In this document: piece by piece, positions 51,199-60,093 of the stretch
Layout of the letters: each line of letters begins with the position of its first letter
Numbering within the stretch: position 1 is the first letter of the stretch
Source of the DNA: Bacteroidales bacterium
GTDB taxonomy: Bacteria; Bacteroidota; Bacteroidia; Bacteroidales; Porphyromonadaceae
NCBI GenBank assembly: GCA_004555765.1
Contig: SFHG01000004.1
Coordinates: forward strand, 11,238-75,237
Direction: 5' to 3'
DNA length: 64,000 nt
The notes under the pieces: generated by a model
What the model was told of the DNA's origin: nothing
Database searches by the model: none
What the model saw: the letters and a program-made list of their open reading frames with translations, nothing else
Position numbers and translations under genes: made by a program

Positions 51199-52629
51199 AT
51201 GAAATCCTATACCTCCCTTTTAGTCCTTATGGGGCTGCTTGCGCTTGTCTCCCCGCTTGAGACAAGCGCTCAATCCGTCAAAAACCCCTCCGAGCCCGAA
51301 GCCTTTCGCGAGGTATTCTGGGGGCTAAGCATCCGCGATGCCGAGACCGGAGAGGAGCTTGCGGGTCATAACGCCCACACGCTTATGACACCCGCCAGTA
51401 CGATGAAACTCGTCTCCACCGGCACCGCGCTGTCGTCTCTCGGTGCCGCACACCGCATCAAGACACAAATTTTTGCTTCCGGCGAAATAAAGGGGGGAAC
51501 CCTCTTCGGCAACCTCTACATTCTTGGCGACGGGGATTTCTCCATCGGATCCCGCTACTTTTGGGACCAAGACCCGGAGCGTTTCTTCAACCGCGTGCGT
51601 TCCGACCTCAAGAATGCCGGCATCACACGCATACAGGGCGACATCCTCTCAGTCTCCGGAGCCGGGGACTTCCAGGCGGTCAGCCCGCGGTGGACGGCGT
51701 ATGACATCAGCAATCACTACGCGGCAGGGTGCTTTTCCCTCAATCTCTTTGACAACGCCTACACCGTCACCCTCTCCAGACACGGCAAGAGCCTCAGCGT
51801 AAAGCCAGAAATAAACGGGCTCAAGCTCAAAGCCGCCTACGGGTTTTCGGACAGCCGCTCCTCCGACTCGCTCTACATTTCGCCCTTTCCCGACGCGGAC
51901 GGCGCGTACCTCATTACGGGCGTTTACCCCACGAAGGCCGCCACCCGTACAGTGAGGGGCGCGATACCCGACCCGCCCGCCTATTTTGCTCAGCACCTCC
52001 TGGAGTGTCTCACGAGCGGGGGCATCGAGGTGACCGGCTCCTCCGGTAAAGCGACCGGTCTGCCGGAGGGGATCCCGATGGCACTCGTGACGTACGAGAG
52101 TCCTACCCTCTTCGACCTCGCCAAAATCACCAACACCTACTCCCACAACCTCTTCGCCGAAGGCTTCCTCAAGCTCCTCGGCAGAGGAAGGATGTCCCTG
52201 CCGGGGCATAATCTCACGCAGACCTCCCTCATGGCGCTCTACGACTTTTGGACACAGAGGGGGTTGGACACCAGAGAGCTTGAGATGCTCGACGGCAGCG
52301 GTCTCTCTCCAGAGAACCGTGTCACGCCCGCCTTTCTCACCGCCATGCTCGGCAAAATCTACCGTGAGGATCCGTCTCACACGTTTATGCAGGTGCTGCC
52401 CAGAGCCGGCAAAGACGGCACGCTCACCATCTTTCTCAAAAACACGCCTCTCGAAGGGAAAGCACGACTCAAGAGCGGCACCATCCGCAACGTCGTCACC
52501 TACGCCGGCTACGTCACGCTCGGTGGCAAGACCTACACCGTGGCACTCTTCGTCAATAACTACTACGGTACCGCTTCTTCCATAAGGAAGGGCATGGAGC
52601 GCATCCTGCTGGAAGCCTTTTCTCTCTAA
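51199..52629 (+). CDS. dacB: D-alanyl-D-alanine carboxypeptidase / endopeptidase (PBP4 type)
   Basis: Periplasmic S13 peptidase of 476 residues. Signal peptide about 1-24 (ending ETSA before QSV). The three active-site motifs are SxxK at Ser67-Lys70 in TPASTMKLVS, SxN in TYSHNLFAE and KSG in RLKSGTIRN. The large insertion domain between SxxK and SxN expected for PBP4 is present. It trims or cleaves cross-linked peptidoglycan. The start is fixed by the promoter box at 51164-51171; in-frame codons upstream overlap the permease gene. Confidence 0.95.
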   Translation: MKSYTSLLVLMGLLALVSPLETSAQSVKNPSEPEAFREVFWGLSIRDAETGEELAGHNAHTLMTPASTMKLVSTGTALSSLGAAHRIKTQIFASGEIKGGTLFGNLYILGDGDFSIGSRYFWDQDPERFFNRVRSDLKNAGITRIQGDILSVSGAGDFQAVSPRWTAYDISNHYAAGCFSLNLFDNAYTVTLSRHGKSLSVKPEINGLKLKAAYGFSDSRSSDSLYISPFPDADGAYLITGVYPTKAATRTVRGAIPDPPAYFAQHLLECLTSGGIEVTGSSGKATGLPEGIPMALVTYESPTLFDLAKITNTYSHNLFAEGFLKLLGRGRMSLPGHNLTQTSLMALYDFWTQRGLDTRELEMLDGSGLSPENRVTPAFLTAMLGKIYREDPSHTFMQVLPRAGKDGTLTIFLKNTPLEGKARLKSGTIRNVVTYAGYVTLGGKTYTVALFVNNYYGTASSIRKGMERILLEAFSL

Positions 52630-52653
52630 TGCAATGGGCAAAGCAGTGCAAGG

Positions 52654-52756
52654 GGTACGATGTCGTCTCATCCCGAGGTACGGGCACAGGCGTTATTCCC
52701 GGTCTGTACCTTTTCCCTCTTTTGATCCGTCCGGAAAAATAGTTTCGGTACGTACC
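52654..52756 (-). repeat. 23-bp-period repeat array, 5 units
   Basis: Cores GGTACGA (52654), GGTACGG (52677), GGTCTGT (52701), GATCCGT (52724) and GGTACGT (52747). It lies between dacB and mutS. Confidence 0.85.
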
Positions 52757-52847
52757 AAATCCGGAGCCCTCTATAAGCACTTCGCCACCCTCCCGTCGTG
52801 ATCCCGAAAGACCTAATTTTATCACCCAAAAAGTACAACTATCCTCT

Positions 52848-55449
52848 ATGGCAAACAAAGCGGGCGAGACCCCGATGATGACCCAATATATGAGTTTCAA
52901 GAAGAAATACCCGGACGCAATCCTGCTTTTCCGCGTAGGGGACTTCTACGAGACCTTCTCCGACGATGCCATAGAGGTAAGCGCCATCACCGGCATCACC
53001 CTCACCAAGCGCGGCAATGGCGGTGCCACCGATGTTCCCCTCGCAGGCTTTCCCTACCACGCCCTCGACACCTACCTCCCCAAGCTCGTCACCGGGGGTA
53101 AGCGCGTTGCTATCTGCGACCAGATAGAAGACCCTAAGCTCACCAATAAGCTCGTCAAAAGGGACATCACGGAGCTCGTCACCCCGGGACTCACGATGCA
53201 GGACACCGTCCTCGACTCGGACTCCAATAACTTCCTCTCATCCATAGTCGTCGGCTCCGGACAAGTCGGTGTCGCCTTTCTCGACCTCTCGACAGGCGAA
53301 TTCATCACCGCACAAGGTCTTCCCGAAGATATGGAGAAGCTCATCACTAACTTTTCTCCACGGGAGACTTTGGTCAAAAAAGGACTTGGAGGACTACGGC
53401 AGAGAGCGTCTCCGGAGGCACTTTCAGGTCAAGCACCTCAAAGGCTTCGGCATCGAAAAGGACCTCCTCGCCATCATGGCCTGTGGCGCCATCCTCTACT
53501 ACCTCGAGGCCACCAAACACTTCCGCCTCTCTCACATCACCACACTTCAGAAGATCGAAGAAAGCCGCTTCCTCCGTCTTGACCGCTTCACGCTCCGCAA
53601 CCTCGAAATCCTCGAACCCCTTACCGAAGACGGTGTGCCTCTCGTCCAAGTCCTCGACAAGACACTCACCCCGATGGGCGGACGTCTCTTGAAGAGGTGG
53701 GTCGTCTTCCCGCTCCTTGACACCGCGGAGATTAAGAAGCGCCAAGAGACCGTCAGGGGCTTCATCCTCGACAAAAGCGTCTACACGCAGGTGGGAGACT
53801 TGCTTTCCGGAGTCGGCGACCTTGAGCGCCTCGCAAGCAAAGTCTCCGTAGCCAGGGTCAACCCCAGGGAAGTCCTAATGATCGCCGCCTCCCTCAGGCT
53901 CATCCGACCGATAATGGAGACCCTCTCCGCTTCCTCGTCAAAAGAACTCAAAGACCTTGCCTTGAGACTGGATGCCTTGGATGCAGTAGCCGCAGAGATA
54001 GAGGCTTCCATAGACCCCGACAGCCCGGCTCAGATCGGACGCGGATCGGCCGTCATCCGCGCCGGCATCTCCCCCGAGCTCGACGAACTCCGAGACATCG
54101 TCGGCGGAGGCAAAGAGTACCTCATAAAGCTCCGCAACCGAGAGAGCGAAAGAACCGGCATACCCAGTCTCAAAGTCGCTTTTAATAACGTATTCGGCTA
54201 CTACATAGAGGTTCGGAACTCCTACAAAGACCAAGTCCCGGAAGAGTGGATACGGAAGCAGACCCTCGTCAATGCCGAACGCTACATCACAGGCGAACTC
54301 AAAGAGTATGAGCAAAAAATACTCGGAGCCGAAGAACGCATAAGCGTACTCGAGACCGAACTTTACTCCAAACTCGTCCAAAAAATCGCAGGTTACATCT
54401 CTGCCCTCCAGAAGGATGCCCAGACCCTTTCCGAAATCGATGTCCTAAGGGCTTTCGCCCAAGACGCAACGGAGTACAAGTACTGCCTCCCGCAAGTGGG
54501 CGACGGCACCGTCATCGACATCAAAGGCGGTCGGCACCCGGTCATCGAACGCCTTATGCCCCCGGGCGAGATCTATATCGACAACGACGTCAGCCTCGAC
54601 CCCGCAGGCAACCAGATCCTCGTCATCACAGGACCCAATATGGCGGGGAAAAGTGCCCTCCTCAGGCAAACGGCCCTCATCACCCTTATGGCTCAAATCG
54701 GCTCTTACGTCCCCGCAACAGAAGCCCACATCGGTGTCGTCGACCGCATCTTCACGCGCGTGGGGGCGTCGGACAACATCTCCCGCGGTGAGTCCACCTT
54801 TATGACCGAAATGACCGAAGCCGCCACCATCCTCAATAACCTCACGCCGAGAAGCCTTATCCTCATCGACGAACTCGGGCGCGGCACCAGCACCTACGAC
54901 GGCATCTCCCTCGCTCAAGCCATAGTCGAGTATCTGCACGACCACCCGAGAGCGCACGCCAAGACCCTTTTTGCCACCCACTACCACGAGCTCAACGAAC
55001 TCGCGAACTACTTCCCGCGCGTCAAGAACTACAACGTTACGGTCAAAGAGGAGGACGGCAAAGTCATTTTCCTCCGCAAGCTCGAACCCGGAGGCACCCG
55101 TCACAGTTTTGGCATCCACGTGGCCAAAATGGCCGGTATGCCCCGAAAGATCGTCACCCGTGCCGAAGAGATCCTCAAAATTCTCGAAGAACGTGCCTCC
55201 GAGATACACGGGGGAGAAGTGCCGCAAAGCATAGATAAGAAGGCAAGAAGAAATTTGAAGAGCAAAAAGAACGTCGCCTACGCCGCACCCGGCATCGAAC
55301 CCGTGCAGCTCAGTTTCTTTGAGCTCGAAGACCCCAAGCTCGCCAAACTCAAAAAAGAGCTCCTCGACATCGACCTCAACCGCCTCACCCCGCTCGAAGC
55401 CCTCAACAAACTCTCCTCACTCCAGTCCGCCATCCTCTCCGAGGACTGA
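52848..55449 (+). pseudogene. mutS: DNA mismatch repair protein MutS, frameshifted with a probable small deletion
   Basis: Codons from ATG 52848 encode the mismatch-binding domain with RVGDFYETFSDDA (Phe-x-Glu) and the start of the connector up to PRETLVKK (residue about 176). The frame then goes wrong at an A6 run (53376-53381) and hits a stop at 53580-53582. The rest continues in the +1 frame from 53383 (DLEDYGRERLRRHFQVKHLKGFGI) to 55449, including GPNMAGKS, ILIDELGRGTSTYDG and FATHYHELNELA. Compared with known MutS, about 20 connector residues (between LxxxE and the FGxxxLxGFG strand) are also missing. Either a real mutation or an assembly error; all other parts look intact, so it is recent if real. 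Confidence 0.85.
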
Positions 55450-55570
55450 CCCCTCATTCCCCTTACAGCGTTGGCAGGGAACAATGCACCCCGAGCCGAA
55501 CTGTATACCGATTAGGGGAGAAGAAACCCTTTTATCCGAATCCCTTAAAAGGAATGGAACCGGGACGAGA

Positions 55571-55646
55571 GAAGAGACGGGGAAGATTAATCAAAAGGAG
55601 AAGAGACGGGTAAGATTAATCAAAAGGAGAAGAGACGGGTGCATTC
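55571..55646 (+). repeat. 29-bp tandem repeat leading into a terminator arm
   Basis: Unit 1 at 55571-55599 and unit 2 at 55600-55628 differ at one position; unit 3 begins at 55629 with the same 12 bases and then diverges into the left arm of the hairpin at 55626-55673. The common start is GAAGAGACGGG. Each copy could pair with the right arm of that hairpin. Confidence 0.9.
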
Positions 55647-55673
55647 AATAAGGAATGCACCCGTCTCTTCTCC
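55626..55673 (-). terminator. long hairpin terminator for the M20 amidohydrolase gene
   Basis: A perfect 21-bp stem (55626-55646 with 55653-55673) and a 6-nt loop AATAAG. On the minus strand it is followed by TTTTGATT. It lies 28 bp past the stop of the minus-strand gene and may also end mutS transcripts. Confidence 0.8.
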
Positions 55674-55701
55674 CGAACCCTCCGCCCTTCTCAGAAGGGA
55701 C

Positions 55702-57045
55702 TTATTCTTTCAAGTAATCCTCTACCAAAGCCACCCACATATTTGCGCCCATCGGCAGTATCTCTTGGTTCGTAACGTATTCCGGATGATGCAGGGACTT
55801 GGAGTCTACGCCGTTGCCGATAAAAAAGTAAGATCCCGGCTTCTGCTGCAACATAAAAGCAAAATCCTCGCTACCCATACTGGGATGGTCGGCGACTATG
55901 ACATTCTCCGATCCGAAAGTACGTGCGGCCACGTCCATCACATAGTCGGTGCATTCATCATTATTGGTGAGCACGGCTCCGGGATGACTCTCGTGAATCT
56001 CTGCTTTACAGCCGAAGCTCTCTGCCTGTGTTCGGGCTATGTGACGCACCTTTTCGAGTACCATCTCCCGGGTCTCGGGCTTCATATTTCGGATGGAAAG
56101 GCGAAGCGTGGCACTTTCGGGAATGACGTTTGCGGCGTTTCCCGCATTAAAGGCACCAACGGTGACCACACACTTATCGAGGGGGGACACGTTACGGCTG
56201 ACTATCGTCTGGAGTGCCATAACGAAAGATGAGCCTGCCACAACCGGGTCAATCGCATTTTCCGGTGCAGAACCGTGTCCGCCCTTACCTGTAAAAACTA
56301 TTTCCCAGTTGTCCACCGAAGCCATCATATTCCCCTTTCCGAAGAGGAACTTTCCCACAGGTAGCGATGGACCGTTGTGCATCCCGTAAACCGCATCCAT
56401 AGGGAAGCGTTCAAAAAGACCGTCCCGGATCATGGCGTCTCCGCCCTCCATCGTCTCCTCTGCAGGCTGGAATATCAGATTGAGCGTGCCGGAGAAATCT
56501 TTCGTTTCCATAAGATATTTGGCGGCGCCCAGTAGCATTGCAGTATGGCTGTCGTGTCCGCAGAGATGGGCGCAACCCGCTCTTTCGCTCTTGTAAGGGA
56601 GATCATTGACTTCCTGTATGGGAAGAGCATCGAAGTCGGCTCTCAGTCCGATACTCTTTTTGCCGTTTCCGACTTTAAGCACTGCGACGATCCCCGTTTT
56701 ACCTATTCCTTCGTGTACTTCGTAGCCCATGCCTTTGAGTGCTTGGGCTATATAACGGGAAGTATTTACCTCTTGCAACGCCGTCTCCGGAATACGGTGC
56801 AAGTCCTCGTGCCATTTTCGGATCTGTTCCTTGAGACCGGGTATACCGCTTATCTTATCGTACCTTTTCATACTTGTCTGTTCTTTGGGGTTATCGGATG
56901 AAATGGGAAGCATCAGAGTAGCAGCCCCGGATGCCCCGGGGGCAGCCTCTCTTTCGATATTTGTCGCACTTACGACGTTGGAGCAAAGAGAAAAGGAGAG
57001 GATCATACCTGCCATCGCAACTTTGCCCAAAAATGTTCGTTTCAT
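55702..57045 (-). CDS. exported M20-family amidohydrolase
   Basis: A 447-residue hydrolase of the hippurate/N-acyl-amino-acid amidohydrolase group. Metal ligands are in CAHLCGHDSHTAMLLG, FQPAEETMEGGDAMI and HPSMGSEDFAFML; the lid domain lies between. Unlike most relatives it begins with a 30-residue signal-peptide-like segment (MKRTFLGKVAMAGMILSFS, ending near VSA), followed by a 30-residue linker before the catalytic domain (MKRYDKISGIPGLK). Export is inferred from this. It probably removes acyl groups from amino acids or peptides in the periplasm. mazG lies 92 bp upstream. Confidence 0.88.
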   Translation of the reverse strand: MKRTFLGKVAMAGMILSFSLCSNVVSATNIEREAAPGASGAATLMLPISSDNPKEQTSMKRYDKISGIPGLKEQIRKWHEDLHRIPETALQEVNTSRYIAQALKGMGYEVHEGIGKTGIVAVLKVGNGKKSIGLRADFDALPIQEVNDLPYKSERAGCAHLCGHDSHTAMLLGAAKYLMETKDFSGTLNLIFQPAEETMEGGDAMIRDGLFERFPMDAVYGMHNGPSLPVGKFLFGKGNMMASVDNWEIVFTGKGGHGSAPENAIDPVVAGSSFVMALQTIVSRNVSPLDKCVVTVGAFNAGNAANVIPESATLRLSIRNMKPETREMVLEKVRHIARTQAESFGCKAEIHESHPGAVLTNNDECTDYVMDVAARTFGSENVIVADHPSMGSEDFAFMLQQKPGSYFFIGNGVDSKSLHHPEYVTNQEILPMGANMWVALVEDYLKE

Positions 57046-57137
57046 AATTCTGCTCTTTTTATTGTTACAAAAACGGTTCGTAATTCTACTCTCTATTTTT
57101 GCAAAAGCGGTGCCATACTCTTCCGACACCGAACTTA

Positions 57138-57938
57138 CTATTCGAGCATCTTTGCTTCCCGATAGAGGTCATCCATCTCGGCGAGCGTCATCTCTCCGAG
57201 CGTCTTGCCCAACTCACCGGCACGGCGCTCTATGTGACCGAACCGGCGGGCGAACTTGTCGTTTGTCCTGCTGAGTGCCGTATCGGCATCCAATCCGTAC
57301 TTACGCCCTGCATTCACGAGGCTGAAAAGGAAGTCGCCAAACTCCATCTCCTGCCGCTCGCGATTCTCCTCCGCCGGCTTTGCAAGCTCGCTCCTCAGCT
57401 CGCCGATTTCCTCATAGACCTTGTCCCAAACCTCATCGGGGTTATCCCAGTCGAAGCCCACGTTCGCGACCTTCTCCTGTATCCGGTAGGCTTTGATGAG
57501 GGAAGGGAGGGACGCCGGCACACCGGAGAGGACGGTCTTATTGCCGCCCTTCTCCTTGAGCTTAAGCTGCTCCCAGTTCTGCTCCACGTCGTGTGCGTCC
57601 TTCACTTTCGCTTCCCCAAAGATATGGGGATGGCGGTAAATGAGCTTGTCCACAAGTTTGTCACAGACATCCTTGATGTCGAAAGCGCCGGTCTCCGAGC
57701 CTATTTTTGCATAAAAGACGACGTGCAGCAGCACATCCCCGAGTTCTTTGGAAATGGCATCGTAGTCTTCCTTGAGCAGGGCATCGCTGAGCTCGTAGAC
57801 TTCTTCGACCGTATTGGGGCGAAGCGAATGAAGGGTCTGCTTCCGATCCCACGGGCAGCGGACGCGCAAAATATCGAGGATATCGAGGAGCTTGCCAAAA
57901 GCGGTCATCTGCTCCTCTCGTGAATGCAAATCGGGCAT
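57138..57938 (-). CDS. mazG: nucleoside triphosphate pyrophosphohydrolase MazG
   Basis: Hydrolyses NTPs and dNTPs to NMPs and PPi. The 266-residue protein has two MazG domains. The first has LRVRCPWDRKQTLHSLRP and the metal motif EEVYELSDAL (about 46-55); the second has GFDWDNPDEVWDKVYEEIGEL and EFGDFLFSLVNAGR. It begins 10 bp after dsbD and is likely cotranscribed with it. Confidence 0.94.
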   Translation of the reverse strand: MPDLHSREEQMTAFGKLLDILDILRVRCPWDRKQTLHSLRPNTVEEVYELSDALLKEDYDAISKELGDVLLHVVFYAKIGSETGAFDIKDVCDKLVDKLIYRHPHIFGEAKVKDAHDVEQNWEQLKLKEKGGNKTVLSGVPASLPSLIKAYRIQEKVANVGFDWDNPDEVWDKVYEEIGELRSELAKPAEENRERQEMEFGDFLFSLVNAGRKYGLDADTALSRTNDKFARRFGHIERRAGELGKTLGEMTLAEMDDLYREAKMLE

Positions 57939-57948
57939 CGGGGAAAAC

Positions 57949-60054
57949 TTACTTATTGTCTCGGTACTTTTTCAGACCGCTATTGAGCCAGTCGATATAC
58001 TTCTGTATGTCCTCGTCAAAGCCGTAGCTCGGTCCCAAGGGACGACCCGCGTTGTCGAGCATCACATAAAAGGGCTGTGCGTTGCTTCCGAACTTGTACC
58101 TCTGGAAGTAGCTCCACTTATCGCCCACGGTCTTGAGCTTGGTCTCTCGGCCGTTTTCCTGCACCTTGATGATTTCGGGCAGCTTGGTCTTGTCATCGAC
58201 GAGAACCGTCACGAGGACAAATTCATTATCGATAAGGTCTTTCACCTTGGGATCGGTCCATACGGCAGCCTCCATCTTACGGCAGTTGACGCAGCCGTAA
58301 CCGGAGAAATCGAGCAGCATAGGCTTACCGGACTGAGCCGCGGCAGCCATACCTGCATTGTAGTCCATATACTTGGCGTGGACTTCGTCGTCATAGAGGT
58401 TGAAGTCCTGCGTGTAAAGGGGCGGAGCAAAAGCACTGATGGACTTCAGAGGCGCACCCCACAAGCCCGGCACCATGTAGACGGCAAAAGCAAGGGATAT
58501 CATCCCCATAAAGAGGCGGGGCACCGAAACGTGATCGGAAGGCGCATCCATCTCGAAGCGCAGTTTGCCGAGGAGGTAAAGCCCGAGCAAGGCGAAGATT
58601 ATGATCCAGAGCGAGACGAATACTTCACGGTCGAGGATGCCCCAGCCGTATGCGAGGTCGGCAACGGAGAGGAACTTGAGGGCGAATGCGAGTTCCAAAA
58701 ACGCGAGGACGACCTTGACGGAATTCATCCACCCCCCGCTCTTCGGCATGCTCTTGAGCATATTCGGGAAGATGGCAAAGAAGGAGAAAGGCAGCGCCAA
58801 AGCAAGTGCGAAGCCAAACATCCCCGTAGCCGGTGCCCAAATGGTGCCCTTAGTCGCTGCATCCACGAGAAGCGTACCGATGATGGGGCCTGTGCAGGAG
58901 AAAGAAACGAGCACGAGCGTGAAGCTCATAAAAAAGATGCTCAGAAGTCCGCCCGTCTTCTCTGCCTTCCGGTCCAGTCCGTTAATCCAAGACTCGGGCA
59001 ACACGATCTCGAAAGCCCCGAAAAAGCTGATCGCGAAGACGACGAGCATCAGGAAGAATATGATATTGAAGACTGCACTTGTGGCGAGGGAGTTCAGCGC
59101 ACTGGCTCCGAAGATACCCGTAATCAAAAGCCCCAAGGCAAGGTATATCACAATGATGGCGACACCATATATGATAGCGTCGCGGATGGACTTTCGACGG
59201 TCGTCCGTCCTTTTGAGGAAGAAAGAAACCGTCATCGGTATCATCGGCCAGACGCATGGGGTCAGAAGGGCAATGAGTCCGCCGAGGAATCCGAGGATCA
59301 AAATATTCAGAAGTGAGGTGTCTTTTCCCTGATAGTTGGAGTCACCGAAGGCTTTCAGCTCGTCGATGACAGGTACCCAAAGGGGGTTCTCCGGGCCCAC
59401 GATATCGGTTCCTGCCTCAAGCGCAACCGGCGCGGCTCCGGTACCGGATGCCGAAATACTCCCGGTCTGTACCTCAAGGGAATCCGGGTCTGTGACAGAA
59501 TCATCCGAGACACGTACCTCCGAATCATTCCCGGTCTGTATCTCGCTGCCCGACTTTTTGAGCGGGGTCTTCAAGTCTTTCGGCGAGACTTCAAAGCTGA
59601 CGCGTGTGGGCGGCGTGCACATCTTATCGTCGCAAGCCATATATACGAGGTCACCGGAGAGACTGAAAGCCGCCGGATCCGTGATTTGGAACTTTTGGAT
59701 TACCTTAAACGGCTTATCGAACCACTCAAGATCCATATCAAAGACCGGGTCATGAAGCTTAGTCGGTTTGATGTCCGTAGTCGGCTTGCCGAGGGGCTTG
59801 ATGCCCTTCGATTCGTCGACTTCTATCGCCGTCGCGTTGGGGCCGCCGGCGGGTATATTCAGTCCGTAGACGTGAAAGTGACCAAGGGGCTCGCCGGAGA
59901 AAGTAAGCGTCAGGACGCCGTCTTCGGTATTCGAATAGGCGACTTCCCATCTGGCGGCTTCCACCATCTGGGCATGTGCTTCCGGTCTGATCCAGGAGAG
60001 CGCACCGAAGAGGAGCGATAGGAGGACGAGAAGTCTCGAGAGTCTGGAATTCAT
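57949..60054 (-). CDS. dsbD: thiol:disulfide interchange protein DsbD with a repeat-derived linker
   Basis: Moves electrons from cytoplasmic thioredoxin across the inner membrane. The 701-residue chain has a signal peptide (about 1-28), an N-terminal DsbD-alpha domain ending with a Cys pair in MACDDKMCTPP, eight or so membrane helices with CVWPMIPMTVS and FSCTGPIIGTLL carrying the membrane cysteines, and a C-terminal thioredoxin domain with GYGCVNCRKME. The linker between alpha domain and membrane domain (about residues 170-200) is an in-frame copy of the intergenic 23-bp array. It sits between an RluA-type gene and mazG. Confidence 0.94.
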   Translation of the reverse strand: MNSRLSRLLVLLSLLFGALSWIRPEAHAQMVEAARWEVAYSNTEDGVLTLTFSGEPLGHFHVYGLNIPAGGPNATAIEVDESKGIKPLGKPTTDIKPTKLHDPVFDMDLEWFDKPFKVIQKFQITDPAAFSLSGDLVYMACDDKMCTPPTRVSFEVSPKDLKTPLKKSGSEIQTGNDSEVRVSDDSVTDPDSLEVQTGSISASGTGAAPVALEAGTDIVGPENPLWVPVIDELKAFGDSNYQGKDTSLLNILILGFLGGLIALLTPCVWPMIPMTVSFFLKRTDDRRKSIRDAIIYGVAIIVIYLALGLLITGIFGASALNSLATSAVFNIIFFLMLVVFAISFFGAFEIVLPESWINGLDRKAEKTGGLLSIFFMSFTLVLVSFSCTGPIIGTLLVDAATKGTIWAPATGMFGFALALALPFSFFAIFPNMLKSMPKSGGWMNSVKVVLAFLELAFALKFLSVADLAYGWGILDREVFVSLWIIIFALLGLYLLGKLRFEMDAPSDHVSVPRLFMGMISLAFAVYMVPGLWGAPLKSISAFAPPLYTQDFNLYDDEVHAKYMDYNAGMAAAAQSGKPMLLDFSGYGCVNCRKMEAAVWTDPKVKDLIDNEFVLVTVLVDDKTKLPEIIKVQENGRETKLKTVGDKWSYFQRYKFGSNAQPFYVMLDNAGRPLGPSYGFDEDIQKYIDWLNSGLKKYRDNK
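59464..59541 (-). repeat. 23-bp-period repeat array inside dsbD coding sequence
   Basis: Read on the plus strand the cores are GGTCTGT (59464), GGTCTGT (59487), GACACGT (59509) and GGTCTGT (59533), spaced 23, 22 and 24 bp. They encode phrases such as EIQTGNDS, EVRVSDDS and EVQTGS in the linker. The 69-bp total keeps the dsbD frame open. Confidence 0.88.
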
Positions 60055-60093
60055 CTGTGTGAAAACGTTTGTATCTTAAATGGATGAAGGGAA

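Noticed and set aside
53370..53390. Programmed ribosomal frameshifting in mutS at the A6 run.
   Set aside because: No MutS is known to need it, the required shift is +1, and about 20 residues seem to be missing as well; mutation or assembly error is simpler.
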